From Streptococcus shenyangsis (GTDB lineage Bacteria; Bacillota; Bacilli; Lactobacillales; Streptococcaceae): a stretch of DNA of 64,000 nt. The notes below the pieces were generated by a model. It was not told the origin of the DNA. It saw nothing but the letters and a program-made list of their open reading frames with translations, and searched no databases. The stretch covers positions 23,094 through 87,093 of the forward strand of contig NZ_VFSH01000009.1 in assembly GCF_006385785.1 (NCBI RefSeq), written 5' to 3'. Both the position numbers and the translations under genes were made by a program. How positions within the stretch are numbered: the first letter of the stretch is position 1; every line of letters starts with the position of its first letter. Shown here piece by piece: positions 1-9,465 of the stretch.

Positions 1-79
1 CTGCTCGTTCGTGGTGGGTTGATTCAACAAAATTCTGGCGCATGGCATCCAGCTTTTCACGTAGGTATTGTTTATCCAT
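1..79 (-). CDS. Partial hypothetical protein (N-terminus only)
   Basis: Only the first 26 codons are inside the window; the gene runs off the left edge. The start is the ATG at 79-77, which overlaps the stop region of the upstream methyltransferase gene by 8 nt, so the two are translationally coupled. The visible N-terminus begins MDKQYLREKLDAM and is charged and soluble-looking. No family can be assigned from this fragment. Confidence 0.6.
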   Translation of the reverse strand, partial: MDKQYLREKLDAMRQNFVESTHHERA

Positions 80-635
80 GTCTATATCTCTCTAATTTTT
101 CAATCATCACTAAAAATGGTGGATTGTTGATTTGGTTTAAAGTTCGGTAAATGGCAGCAGTATACTCTTGTTGATTCAACTGGCTCACAAAATCCAAGAC
201 AGCATCCCTCTCGATGTCGCCTCCTTCATGACCATAGTAGATCATAATAGCAATCCGTCCCCCTTTGACAAGCAAATGGCATAACTTTTCTAATGCTTCA
301 ATCGTTGTCTGAGGTCGGGTAATGACAGACTTATCAGCTGACGGCAGATAGCCCAGATTAAAAATCCCTGCCTTGGCTTCTGTCACAAACTGGTCCAGTG
401 TTTCATGACCTTGTAAAATCAACTGGGCATTTGTCATTCCAGCTTGGTTCAAACGCTCTTGGGTCTTTTCCAAGGCTTGTTCTTGAATATCAAAGGCATA
501 GACTTTCTTGGCTAGTTTGGCTAAAAAAAGTGTGTCATGACCATTTCCCATGGTCGCATCCACTACAATATCGTCCTGAGTTACTACCTCAGCCAAAAAG
601 TCATGTGCAATCTCAAGTGGTCTTTTCATTTTCAA
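72..635 (-). CDS. mnmM: SAM-dependent methyltransferase, MnmM/YtqB family
   Basis: A 187-aa Rossmann-fold methyltransferase. The SAM-binding region is near residues 20-35 (VVDATMGNGHDTLFLA), followed by the acidic strand end VYAFDIQ, and NLGYLPSADKS near residues 94-104 resembles the NLGYLPGGDK motif of the YtqB family. Family knowledge: YtqB/MnmM methylates the wobble uridine side chain of some tRNAs; older annotation calls it a putative rRNA methylase. It starts inside the 3' end of the radical SAM gene (overlap about 23 nt) and its stop overlaps the next gene, so the three form one operon read leftwards. Normal length for the family. The exact substrate is inferred from family only. Confidence 0.85.
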   Translation of the reverse strand: MKMKRPLEIAHDFLAEVVTQDDIVVDATMGNGHDTLFLAKLAKKVYAFDIQEQALEKTQERLNQAGMTNAQLILQGHETLDQFVTEAKAGIFNLGYLPSADKSVITRPQTTIEALEKLCHLLVKGGRIAIMIYYGHEGGDIERDAVLDFVSQLNQQEYTAAIYRTLNQINNPPFLVMIEKLERYRHG

Positions 636-1560
636 ACTCCTGTTTTACAGCCTTGCATCCTTGAACGCTTCCACGACGCCGCATCTCCATCTCAATACTG
701 TTTAGGACTTCCCATTTATTGAGGCTCCACATAGGGCCAATCAGCATATCCCTAGGTGCATCTCCCGTGATTCGATGGATGACAATATGCTTGGGAATGA
801 TTTCCAGTTGGTCACAGATGACCTTAACATATTCGTTCTGGCTCATCAACTGCAAACGTCCCTCGTGGTAATCTCGTTGCATACGCGTATTGGTCATCAG
901 GTGAAGCAAGTGCAGTTTAATCCCTTGAATATCGTTATCCGTGACACATCGGCGGACATTTTCAAGCATCATCTCATGGGTTTCACCAGGCAAACCATTG
1001 ATCAAATGTGAAACAATCTCAATCTTGGGATACTTTCTCAAACGTTTGACTGTTTCCACGTACAATTCATAAGAGTGAGCGCGGTTAATCAGGTCAGAGG
1101 TTGTTTCATAAGTAGTCTGCAAGCCCAACTCTACCGTCACATGCATGCGCTCCGATAATTCAGCCAAGTATTCGATAGTTTCGTCTGGTAAACAGTCTGG
1201 GCGCGTTCCGATATTGATTCCTACCACACCTGGCTCGTTAATAGCCTGTTCATATCGCTCTCGGATGACTTCCACCTTTTCATGGGTGTTGGTAAAATTT
1301 TGAAAATAAACTAAGTACTTCTGAACATCTGGCCACTTGCGGTGCATAAAGTCAATTTCCTTATAAAATTGCTCACGGATAGGCGCGTCCGGTGCTACGA
1401 TAGCATCTCCAGAACCTGAAACCGTACAAAAAGTACAGCCTCCATGAGCCACAGTCCCATCACGATTGGGACAGTCAAATCCCGCATCAATAGGGACTTT
1501 AAAAGTCTTTTCTCCAAAGAGTTTTCGATAATAATCATTCAAGGTATTATAAGATTTCAT
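613..1560 (-). CDS. TIGR01212-family radical SAM protein
   Basis: A 315-aa protein starting MKSYNTLNDYYRKLFGEKTF. The cysteine cluster near residues 27-42 (DCPNRDG then GGCTFC) is the family's FeS/SAM-binding signature, and the C-terminal half carries the conserved NINIGTRPDCL-like and GLPGETHEMM segments. Family knowledge: YtqA/YhcC radical SAM enzymes of unknown substrate, often next to YtqB as here. A longer reading frame continues upstream, but I chose the ATG at 1560 because a promoter (TTGAGA at 1596-1591, 17-nt spacer, TATAAT at 1573-1568) ends only 7 nt before it, which would give a leaderless mRNA. Confidence 0.85.
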   Translation of the reverse strand: MKSYNTLNDYYRKLFGEKTFKVPIDAGFDCPNRDGTVAHGGCTFCTVSGSGDAIVAPDAPIREQFYKEIDFMHRKWPDVQKYLVYFQNFTNTHEKVEVIRERYEQAINEPGVVGINIGTRPDCLPDETIEYLAELSERMHVTVELGLQTTYETTSDLINRAHSYELYVETVKRLRKYPKIEIVSHLINGLPGETHEMMLENVRRCVTDNDIQGIKLHLLHLMTNTRMQRDYHEGRLQLMSQNEYVKVICDQLEIIPKHIVIHRITGDAPRDMLIGPMWSLNKWEVLNSIEMEMRRRGSVQGCKAVKQEFENEKTT

Positions 1561-1567
1561 AACTTTC

Positions 1568-1596
1568 ATTATAACAAAAATCACCCACAATCTCAA
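1568..1596 (-). promoter_or_regulatory. Sigma-A promoter of the radical SAM/mnmM operon
   Basis: TTGAGA (1596-1591), 17-nt spacer, TATAAT (1573-1568). The expected transcription start falls on or next to the ATG at 1560, so no Shine-Dalgarno can be present on this transcript. Confidence 0.7.
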
Positions 1597-1631
1597 AAGC
1601 CTGACTTTCCTATAAATTCCTCTGTTTCTCG

Positions 1632-1660
1632 TTTCCATTAGCCTTTTTTTATGATACAAT
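1632..1660 (+). promoter_or_regulatory. Promoter of the DUF3397 gene
   Basis: TTTCCA (1632-1637), 17-nt spacer, extended -10 TGATACAAT (-10 hexamer 1655-1660). It diverges from the radical SAM promoter 36 bp away. The expected start lies at the ATG at 1667. Confidence 0.6.
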
Positions 1661-1666
1661 ATGGGT

Positions 1667-2020
1667 ATGATTTTAATGAAATTAGCATCTATTTTATTAT
1701 TGATACTGACCTTAGTCGTCTGCATTATCATAACCAAACTTTTTAGATTAAAAAAACTAGGACGAAACTTTGCGGATTTGGCTTTTCCAGTTTTAATATT
1801 TGAGTATTACTTGATTACAGCTAAAACTTTTACCCATAATTTCCTCCCTAGACTGGGGCTAGCCCTCTCGGTCCTAGCTATTATTCTCGTCTTTTTCTTC
1901 CTTTTGAAAAAACGTAGCTTTTACTATCCTAAATTCATCAAATTCTTCTGGCGTGCAGGATTCTTAGTAATCCTTGTCATGTATATCGAGATGATTGTTG
2001 AATTGTTCTTAATGAAATAA
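1667..2020 (+). CDS. DUF3397-family small membrane protein
   Basis: About 117 aa, almost entirely hydrophobic. Four membrane segments are likely: residues 6-22, 36-52, 62-78 and 96-114, separated by basic loops (RLKKLGR, LKKRS). This matches the DUF3397 family of short Firmicute membrane proteins with no known function. Three in-frame ATGs exist (1661, 1667, 1676). I prefer 1667 because the extended -10 ends at 1660 and no Shine-Dalgarno is visible, pointing to a leaderless message. It is transcribed away from the radical SAM operon and ends at a hairpin terminator. Confidence 0.75.
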   Translation: MILMKLASILLLILTLVVCIIITKLFRLKKLGRNFADLAFPVLIFEYYLITAKTFTHNFLPRLGLALSVLAIILVFFFLLKKRSFYYPKFIKFFWRAGFLVILVMYIEMIVELFLMK

Positions 2021-2022
2021 TC

Positions 2023-2052
2023 GAATCCCTAAACATTTTCTAGGGATTTTTG
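2023..2052 (+). terminator. Rho-independent terminator after the DUF3397 gene
   Basis: Inverted repeat AATCCCTA/TAGGGATT with a short loop followed by a T-rich run. Confidence 0.7.
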
Positions 2053-2104
2053 CTTTCTCTACAAAATAGGATAGACAATAACACTATACAATTTTATACA
2101 AAGA

Positions 2105-2140
2105 GAATCCCTTAGAAACTTATATTCCAAGGGATTTATC
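2105..2140 (-). terminator. Likely bgaA terminator
   Basis: AATCCCTT and AAGGGATT arms about 15 nt apart, downstream of the bgaA stop. The T run is weak, so this is a moderate call. Confidence 0.45.
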
Positions 2141-2199
2141 TTCTATCTAAGACAAGAACTTCTCTCTAATCTTTAACGATAAAGAAAGTATCAAAATTT

Positions 2200-5100
2200 C
2201 TAGTCTTCTTTTTTACCTTTAGTGGCTACTAAGCCTGCACTCAAACCTAGAAGAGCTAAACCTGCTGCTACTGCTGCCTGTTCTGCCTCTGTTCCAGTGT
2301 TTGGCAAGTAATTCTTTTCATCTTGCTGGGCTTCAACTGAACGTGAGCTCACTTGTTTTACATCCGTTTTCTCAGTTGATACTTGTTGTTTTGTAGTTTC
2401 TTGAGATTCTGGTTTTTGAACATCTTGATCTTGTAGCACAGACTTACTAGCTTCTTTAGGAGCTGCTTTAAGCTGTTCTTGAGAAGCTGATTTTGTATCC
2501 TTTATAGCTGTACCAACCTCTACAATACGGTCCTGAGCTATAACTTTATCATAGCTTTCTTTATCAGTCCGCTTGCCATTTTCTACTTCAATCAAGTGAA
2601 CACGGAGACCTTGTCTTCCTTCTTGAAGGATGCGAGTTTCACCTAGATATAACTTGTCAGACTTACGCTCCTGGATCTGGAAGTCAATTGTTTCTTCCTC
2701 AACCATAAGTTCTGGTCTGTTGAAAACTAGAGCATTGGATTCGTCCTCTGGAAGAGCGGTTCCTAGTTTAGTTCCGACAACGACAATACGGTTTGTTGGA
2801 GTCTGAACTATTTCACGGAATTTTTCTTCCTTACTTCCGTCAGGATTGATAGAGATAAGGATTCGTTCCTTACCAACTTGTCCTTCTTGTTCTAAACGAG
2901 TTTCACCAAGATAAAGCCTTGAATCTTTTTTCTCAATTGTCTTGTAGGCCAAATCTTGTTCAAGAACTTCTAATTTTGGTAAATCCTCCTGTACTGCAGC
3001 AACTGTCTTCTCAGAAACTAGTTTCTCCTTAGTCAACTGGATACGGTATTCCTTGACTTGTTTTCCACTCTCTGAAACTAGGCGAACAAGTACTGGAAGG
3101 CTATCCTCTCCACTATCTACAACTGTTGAAGCTACTTGATTATTTTCTTCAACTGAGACTTTTGGACGTTGACCTTTATAGGTGATTTGATAGTTTTGAC
3201 GATTTTCAGTAAAATCTGGAAGTTCTTTTCCATCTACAAGAATCTTCGATTGAGTGCTTTCTTGAGGCAATTCGCTCGGTGCAAGGAAGGTCATCTCAAT
3301 CATCGCAACACCGCTCTTATCTGCTTTACGCTCCATACGCCATCTCATAGCTTTGGCTTTCACTTCTTTAAATGTCACATTAATTTCATCACCCGCTTCG
3401 ATATCTTTATTCGCGTGATACGGAACAGCAATCCAATTTTCTGGATTATTAAATGGATGATCTGTTTCGTAAGCTTGGTAGTTTGAATAATAAGTTGGCA
3501 CTTCAAAGTCTGGACCAATATAGCGTTCCAAAACGAGTTTAGATGGTGCATCTGTACCACTATCTGCAAAGAACTGGAGTTTGGCTTGTGCAACAGTCCG
3601 CTCTACAATCTTACCCTTTTCACGGAAAATGACCCCTGTTGATACTTCTGGATTAGTGGACGGTCTTGTAGACCAGTTTGTCCAACGACGATTTTCTGAA
3701 TGATCTCTGTCATTGAGATAGTCAACGCGGTCATGAGAATTTTTATCAATATCGTTGGTTGCTGAAGCAAAGGCCTGATTCCCATTTTCATCATAGTTAG
3801 GGTTATCTGAAAGAGCCTCACCAAGTTTATCTGTCACTCGTACAGTGAACTCTGCAGTAAGATTGCTACCAAGGACACGACCTCGAACAGTAAATTGACC
3901 TGCTTTTGTCAGATTTTCCGCTGGAACTTCTTCCCATTCAACTGTCAGGTCTTTTGTTTCGTAGCCTTCTTTACCTGTGAAGTAAACTGGAACCTTAGTC
4001 GGCAATTCAAGTGCTTGACCTACTTGTACCAAGCGAGCTTGTTTAACCGCAGCAACTGGTTTATGAGAAAGTAAGTTCTTATCCTTAGTGAAGTGCAGAC
4101 GGTATTCTCCTAAGATGTCGCCATTTTCAGCTTTCGCGATGACACGAACTGGCTCACCTTCACGAACACTTGGAACGACGGTAGCGAGACCATTGTTGCT
4201 AACACTTGCTGTGACTGCCGGAACTTTTCCATCTCCAGACTCAAGGTAGTAGTCTGTTAAATCAGGGTTGAAGTTTGCTAAGGCTTTGCCGTCAACTTGG
4301 ATTTTTGTTTGTCCTTGTTTGGCTGGCGCAACTTGTTTGGCAAAAATCTGTACTTCTGTGATAGAAGTTCCACGCTTATTGTCTGCTTTAACCATCCGAA
4401 TGCGAACAGCATGGGTTTCAACCTTATCAAAACTAAAATGATTCATTTCTCCGGCCTTGAGCTGAGCTGGTGCCTTTAGATTAGTCACTGGTTTCCAGTT
4501 AGCAGGATCATTAAAGACATGATTTTCACCGCTTACAAAGCTAGGATTTTTAGGAGCTGTTGGAATGGTTGTACCAACATAATACTCAATCACATAAGAC
4601 TTCGGTGCACCAACTCCATGGTCTTCGTGAAATCCGACACTTAGATTATCAACGGAACGTTTACTCAAGATACCTGAATCTCCAAACAGAACACCGACTG
4701 AAGCTTCTGGATTACTACGATTCCAGTTTGTCCAACGGTTGGCTGGTAGGTCATTAAAGGAAATCAATTTATCGTTGACATTTGAAACAGGATCGGTCGG
4801 ATTTGAGTCTGAAGCAAAGGCAAGTGGTAATTCTGAACCGGTCCATTGGTCAGAAATGTTTGCTCCTTGCTCAGTCTGAGCAGATACGCGAACATGGAGT
4901 TTAGTTGTTAATTGCGTACCTTCTAGGCGACCATTAACTGTAAAGACACCTTCCTTGGCATATTGATCTGGACGAATCGCATCCCATGCAACCTTAGCTG
5001 ATGAAACGTGACCATTTGAATCATATGTACGAACGCTTTCTGGTAATTGTGGTGCTTCTGCGACTGGAGTTGTCACACTAACTTCTTCAACTGAAACGAT

Positions 5101-8100
5101 GCCTTCTACAGATACTTTAGCACGCGCTTCCAGGTCAATTCCTTCAACCTTACCTAACACTTCAAAGCTTTGATAGTGGTCTAGTTTTTCTTTCGGAATA
5201 GCTTGCCAAGTGACTTTGTGAGCTTTAGGGAAACCTTTGTCATACTCAACCGTTACTGTTGACGGAAGAGTAGGTTCTTGGTGTAAATCTGTCACTACAT
5301 TCACAGGACGGATGGATTGCGCAATCTTCTTCTCAGTATTGGCTTGGATAGTGAGATTGATTTTACCCGTAGCACCCTCATATTCAGCTTTCAGAGTGAG
5401 TGCTCCTGGTTTATGCAACTCAAGCATTCCTTTTCGGACTACAACTTCCCCTTCACCGCTTGTAGAGAAGCTCACCTTATCAGCTGGTAATACAGCTTGC
5501 GTTCCATCTTGATAGTGAGCTCGAACCGACAAGTTGACTGTTTGGTCTTCTTTGAGACCGTCAGCTTGTTCCACTTGCAAGCTCAAATGGTCAATTTTTG
5601 GTGCTTCTTCGAGGAATTGAATTGCATAGGTTTGAAGAGGGCCACCATCTTTAGGCTGAACAAAGATGCTCGCACGCATACCGTTTACTGCGCTTGCTTG
5701 AAGAACTGTAACATCAGCATTTTCAGCACTTGCTGTTACTTCTGGCAATTGGGCACCATAAGCAAGAGTACGATATTGCATTGGTTGTTGACTAGTAAGA
5801 CCTGTTACTGCTTCACCTCCAACAGTAACAGTTGGCACTACAGGTGCTGCAGCATTTCCTTCTTCTACTACAAGGGTTGCATGAATAGTTTCTCCAGCTA
5901 ACTGACCAGTCATTTGAATACGTGATCCAGCTACTGAAAGTTTGGCTTTATCTGCTTCCGCAATCTCCCAGCTATCTACTTCGTACTCTTGTACACTTCC
6001 ATCGGTTACAAGTATTGACACATATTTATCTACAGTGTTCAAGTCTGCTCCTGGAGCAACACGTTTAACTGTTGGTAATTCTTTCGCAATTGCTAGAACC
6101 TCGACACGAGCCTCTACCTCACGTCCATTTGCTGTACCTTTAGCAGTCACAACTCCTGCTTGACTAACATCGACTTGAGACCAAGTTACTGGAAGTTTTT
6201 CACGACTACCATCGCTGTATACAAAACTTACTGTTTTCGGCATTTTTGGTTCTTTACCAATTAATGTACGAACTCTTGCTACTTCTGTCCCCAAAACAGT
6301 CTTCTCTTGTCCTTCTTTTTTACCAGTAAAGACAGTTACTTGACTAGATTTCAAGAGATCTGAATGGGCTGTCAGTGTGAATTTACCTGCTTGTTCAGTT
6401 GATTTGACAATGGCAACGCCTTTACCATTAAATGCTTTACGAATCCAAGAACCATCTGCTTGCGCCTTATAGCGTTCACGGCTGGCTTGTTCCCCGTTAT
6501 CGACACCTACAAGTTGGCCTTGTCCGTGCAATTGGAAGCGAACCAGATTATTAGCAGTTGGTACTACATTCCCTTGGCTGTCAACGATTTCGTAGTAGAT
6601 GTATGTCAAGTCTTTTCCATCTGCTGCGATTGCATGGTCTTCCTTGATAAGACGAACTGCCGCTGGCTTACCAGCAGTCGTAATCTTATCTCGAGCAATT
6701 TCCTTGCCAGATTCATCACGAGCAATTGCTTCCAAGGTACCTGGTTGATAAGCAACTTTCCATTCAAGATACAATTCATTAGTATTAGCACCTTCTTGGT
6801 AAGTTCGTCCATCGCTAGTTTGTTTTTTAGTAAAGGTCTTCTGTCCTAGGGATTCACCGTTCAACAATAGCTCCACACTTGCAGCGTTAGAGTAGGCACG
6901 AACTGGAATTTTACCATCTGCATCAGCTACATTATCTTTTAGAGTTGGGTCCTCCCAGTTCCAGTGAGGAAGTAGGTGAACCATCGGTTTTTTCTGAGCA
7001 GATACCCATTGACTCTGGTAAAGATAGAAATCATTTTTTGGAATACCAGCAGTATCTACAATACCAAAATAAGAACTTTTGACTGGTGTATGATTTTGGT
7101 TGTGCCATGGCGTAGGCTCACCAATATAGTCAGTACCGGTCCAGATAAACTGTCCAGCATAACCAGCATTGTCCCGATCAAAAGTCCATGAAGCTGTTGC
7201 TGTTTTACCCCAACCAACACGATCATTTCCATAATCAGACTGCTCATAGTTACGATAGTCTTGATTACTGTGTACCAATTCACGCTCTGGACGATAATAA
7301 CTTCCACGAGTACGAGTAGCTGAAGAAGTCTCTGAACCATAAATCAACCACTTTGGATGCTTGGCTCTAAGAACTTTGTAGTTATCTTCTGAGTAGTTAA
7401 ATCCAACCGCATCCAGTTCATCAGCAATTTTCTCATGCCCACCGCTACCATTACCAAAACGGAACTTATCAGCTCCCATAGTCACATAACGAGTATTATC
7501 AACATCCTTGATTACTTTAACCAAACGTTTAACAGTAGCTAGAGAATGGGGATCGCCATTAGCTTCTCCAATCTCATTTCCAATAGACCACATAAAGACA
7601 GCTGGGTTATTTTTGTCTCTTTCTACCATGGTACGTAGATCATAATCTGACCATTTTTCCCCTTTTTTAGCTTCAGGGTGGGTTGCATCTTTTTCAAAGA
7701 AACGACCATAATCGTATGGTTTCTTACCTCCATACCAAGTGTCAAAAGCTTCTTCCTGAACCAATAAACCAAGTTCAGCTGCAATCTGTAATGTTTGAGG
7801 ACTTGCTGGATTGTGGGTTGTACGAATCGAATTCACTCCCATATCCTTCATCTGTTTCAGACGGCGATATTCAGCCTTGTAGTTTTCCTCCGCACCCAAT
7901 GCTCCATGGTCGTGGTGCAAGGAAACCCCGTGGAACTTGATGTGTTCACCGTTCAAAGAGAATCCTTGGTCTGGAGTCCAGTTATAGTAACGATAACCAA
8001 ATAAATCTTTCTTAGCATCTACAAGCTGACCATCTTTGTAAACACGAGTCACCATCTCATATAAAGCAGGTTTATCGGACGACACTGTCCACAATTTAGG

Positions 8101-9363
8101 TTTTTCAACCTCTAATGCTGATTCCAAATGAATTGTTTCTCTAGCTTTTAGAATCTTACTCTCAGTTCGAACAAGTTCTGTAACTGCCTGACCGCCCCGT
8201 TCAAAAATTTGATACTCTGCTACGAGCTCATGATCCTTATCATCTGTATTAACGATTTTACTGCTCACATGAGTTTCAACCTTGCCATTTTGTTGGTGTT
8301 CAAGTTTTGGGGTTAAGATAGTTGTACCATTTTTCTCAACATGAACCTTATCTGTCACTTGCAAGCTCACATCACGATAGATACCACTTCCTGAATACCA
8401 ACGACTACTTGGCTGTTTGTTTACTGCATGAACAGAAATAACATTTTCTCTTCCATCCTTATAAAGATAATTGGTAATGTCATATGAAAATTGATTGTAA
8501 CCATTTGGATAGTGACCAACTAATTGACCATTAACAAATACTTGAGAATCCATGTAAACCCCATCAAAGGTCACACGGACATCTTTATTTAAATCTTTTT
8601 CGTCTAACTTAAAAGTTTTACGATACCATCCATCTCCACCATTCAGTTGGCCTCCTTCATTTTGAGACGGTGAATCATGATCAAAATCAAAATGAATACT
8701 CCAATCATGAGGAAGATCCATTTTTTTCCAAGAAGATATATCTGCATCTGGTTTAACAGCTTCTTTAGCATTGGCATTTAGTTTAAAGTGCCAATTTTGA
8801 TTGAAAGAAAGGTTTCTATCTTCAATTAACTTATCAACAACTTCATTTGTAGCAGATTTGAATTCCTTCTTATCTTTTGAAATAGAAGGATCTTGTGATT
8901 CTGCTTTATTTGTTTCTTCAGATTTGTGTTTTTCCTCAGATTTATTTCTTTCCTCAGATACCTTCGTTTCTTCTATCCTACTTTTCACTTCAGTCTTACC
9001 TTCTTCTAAAGGAAACTCTGTCTTATCAGCAACTGTAGCTGGGGACTGATCTGCATGAGCTGGATCAGATACACCTACAATATCTGCATTATCCTTAAGA
9101 GATACATTATCCATTTGTTCACTTGCTTTTTCTGAAGCTATCACTTCAGATGTATGTCCGCTCTCTCCTTGATTTTCAGAATCATCATTCTGCTTACTTA
9201 TTGAAATCAGTTCATTAGTATTTTCATTCGCATAAGCAGAAGAAGCTAGACTAAGGCTTGATCCTAATAACATCATACAGCTTCCTATGAGTACTGAGCA
9301 AGCACCAACTGAAAATTTTCGAATACTATAAACGCTCTTTTTGTTCCAATTACCTTTTTGCAT
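2200..9363 (-). CDS. bgaA: Cell-wall-anchored exo-beta-galactosidase BgaA
   Basis: A 2387-aa surface enzyme that removes terminal galactose from host N-glycans and also acts as an adhesin in pneumococcus. The N-terminus has a YSIRK-type signal peptide (SVYSIRKFSVGACSVLIGS). A GH2 beta-galactosidase core spans roughly residues 180-900, with acid/base Glu597 in SIGNEIGE and nucleophile Glu678 in YGSETSS; their 81-residue spacing is the same as in TIGR4 BgaA as I remember it. Bacterial Ig-like modules follow, then two CBM71-like galactose-binding modules around WTNW motifs near 1540 and 1890, two G5-like repeats (YLGETR) near 2155-2245, and an LPNTG sortase motif at 2353-2357 with a hydrophobic tail. 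Start: ATG at 9363 with AAGGAGG upstream; the longer upstream frame begins inside the promoter. Confidence 0.95.
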   Translation of the reverse strand: MQKGNWNKKSVYSIRKFSVGACSVLIGSCMMLLGSSLSLASSAYANENTNELISISKQNDDSENQGESGHTSEVIASEKASEQMDNVSLKDNADIVGVSDPAHADQSPATVADKTEFPLEEGKTEVKSRIEETKVSEERNKSEEKHKSEETNKAESQDPSISKDKKEFKSATNEVVDKLIEDRNLSFNQNWHFKLNANAKEAVKPDADISSWKKMDLPHDWSIHFDFDHDSPSQNEGGQLNGGDGWYRKTFKLDEKDLNKDVRVTFDGVYMDSQVFVNGQLVGHYPNGYNQFSYDITNYLYKDGRENVISVHAVNKQPSSRWYSGSGIYRDVSLQVTDKVHVEKNGTTILTPKLEHQQNGKVETHVSSKIVNTDDKDHELVAEYQIFERGGQAVTELVRTESKILKARETIHLESALEVEKPKLWTVSSDKPALYEMVTRVYKDGQLVDAKKDLFGYRYYNWTPDQGFSLNGEHIKFHGVSLHHDHGALGAEENYKAEYRRLKQMKDMGVNSIRTTHNPASPQTLQIAAELGLLVQEEAFDTWYGGKKPYDYGRFFEKDATHPEAKKGEKWSDYDLRTMVERDKNNPAVFMWSIGNEIGEANGDPHSLATVKRLVKVIKDVDNTRYVTMGADKFRFGNGSGGHEKIADELDAVGFNYSEDNYKVLRAKHPKWLIYGSETSSATRTRGSYYRPERELVHSNQDYRNYEQSDYGNDRVGWGKTATASWTFDRDNAGYAGQFIWTGTDYIGEPTPWHNQNHTPVKSSYFGIVDTAGIPKNDFYLYQSQWVSAQKKPMVHLLPHWNWEDPTLKDNVADADGKIPVRAYSNAASVELLLNGESLGQKTFTKKQTSDGRTYQEGANTNELYLEWKVAYQPGTLEAIARDESGKEIARDKITTAGKPAAVRLIKEDHAIAADGKDLTYIYYEIVDSQGNVVPTANNLVRFQLHGQGQLVGVDNGEQASRERYKAQADGSWIRKAFNGKGVAIVKSTEQAGKFTLTAHSDLLKSSQVTVFTGKKEGQEKTVLGTEVARVRTLIGKEPKMPKTVSFVYSDGSREKLPVTWSQVDVSQAGVVTAKGTANGREVEARVEVLAIAKELPTVKRVAPGADLNTVDKYVSILVTDGSVQEYEVDSWEIAEADKAKLSVAGSRIQMTGQLAGETIHATLVVEEGNAAAPVVPTVTVGGEAVTGLTSQQPMQYRTLAYGAQLPEVTASAENADVTVLQASAVNGMRASIFVQPKDGGPLQTYAIQFLEEAPKIDHLSLQVEQADGLKEDQTVNLSVRAHYQDGTQAVLPADKVSFSTSGEGEVVVRKGMLELHKPGALTLKAEYEGATGKINLTIQANTEKKIAQSIRPVNVVTDLHQEPTLPSTVTVEYDKGFPKAHKVTWQAIPKEKLDHYQSFEVLGKVEGIDLEARAKVSVEGIVSVEEVSVTTPVAEAPQLPESVRTYDSNGHVSSAKVAWDAIRPDQYAKEGVFTVNGRLEGTQLTTKLHVRVSAQTEQGANISDQWTGSELPLAFASDSNPTDPVSNVNDKLISFNDLPANRWTNWNRSNPEASVGVLFGDSGILSKRSVDNLSVGFHEDHGVGAPKSYVIEYYVGTTIPTAPKNPSFVSGENHVFNDPANWKPVTNLKAPAQLKAGEMNHFSFDKVETHAVRIRMVKADNKRGTSITEVQIFAKQVAPAKQGQTKIQVDGKALANFNPDLTDYYLESGDGKVPAVTASVSNNGLATVVPSVREGEPVRVIAKAENGDILGEYRLHFTKDKNLLSHKPVAAVKQARLVQVGQALELPTKVPVYFTGKEGYETKDLTVEWEEVPAENLTKAGQFTVRGRVLGSNLTAEFTVRVTDKLGEALSDNPNYDENGNQAFASATNDIDKNSHDRVDYLNDRDHSENRRWTNWSTRPSTNPEVSTGVIFREKGKIVERTVAQAKLQFFADSGTDAPSKLVLERYIGPDFEVPTYYSNYQAYETDHPFNNPENWIAVPYHANKDIEAGDEINVTFKEVKAKAMRWRMERKADKSGVAMIEMTFLAPSELPQESTQSKILVDGKELPDFTENRQNYQITYKGQRPKVSVEENNQVASTVVDSGEDSLPVLVRLVSESGKQVKEYRIQLTKEKLVSEKTVAAVQEDLPKLEVLEQDLAYKTIEKKDSRLYLGETRLEQEGQVGKERILISINPDGSKEEKFREIVQTPTNRIVVVGTKLGTALPEDESNALVFNRPELMVEEETIDFQIQERKSDKLYLGETRILQEGRQGLRVHLIEVENGKRTDKESYDKVIAQDRIVEVGTAIKDTKSASQEQLKAAPKEASKSVLQDQDVQKPESQETTKQQVSTEKTDVKQVSSRSVEAQQDEKNYLPNTGTEAEQAAVAAGLALLGLSAGLVATKGKKED

Positions 9364-9378
9364 GTAACCCTCCTTATA

Positions 9379-9393
9379 AGTAACCGCTTTCAT
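9379..9393 (-). promoter_or_regulatory. cre site (CcpA operator) in the bgaA leader
   Basis: ATGAAAGCGGTTACT on the coding strand matches the cre consensus WTGNAANCGNWNNCW at every defined position. It lies about 45 nt downstream of the -10 box and just before the Shine-Dalgarno, where bound CcpA would block elongation. CcpA control of bgaA is known in pneumococcus; the site here is read from sequence. Confidence 0.75.
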
Positions 9394-9437
9394 TTTTTCT
9401 AAAAGCAAGCTCTTTATTATAATTATCTTATAATACA

Positions 9438-9465
9438 ATTTTATAAACAATAAAAAATTTGTCAA
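9438..9465 (-). promoter_or_regulatory. bgaA promoter
   Basis: TTGACA (9465-9460), 16-nt spacer, TAAAAT (9443-9438). This gives a 5' leader of roughly 70 nt containing the cre site and a strong ribosome binding site. Confidence 0.7.

Noticed and set aside
5497..5901. 134-codon open frame on the plus strand inside bgaA
   Set aside because: It lies antisense to the strong BgaA coding frame, has no ribosome site and its peptide is Cys/Phe/Ser-rich in the manner of an antisense shadow.
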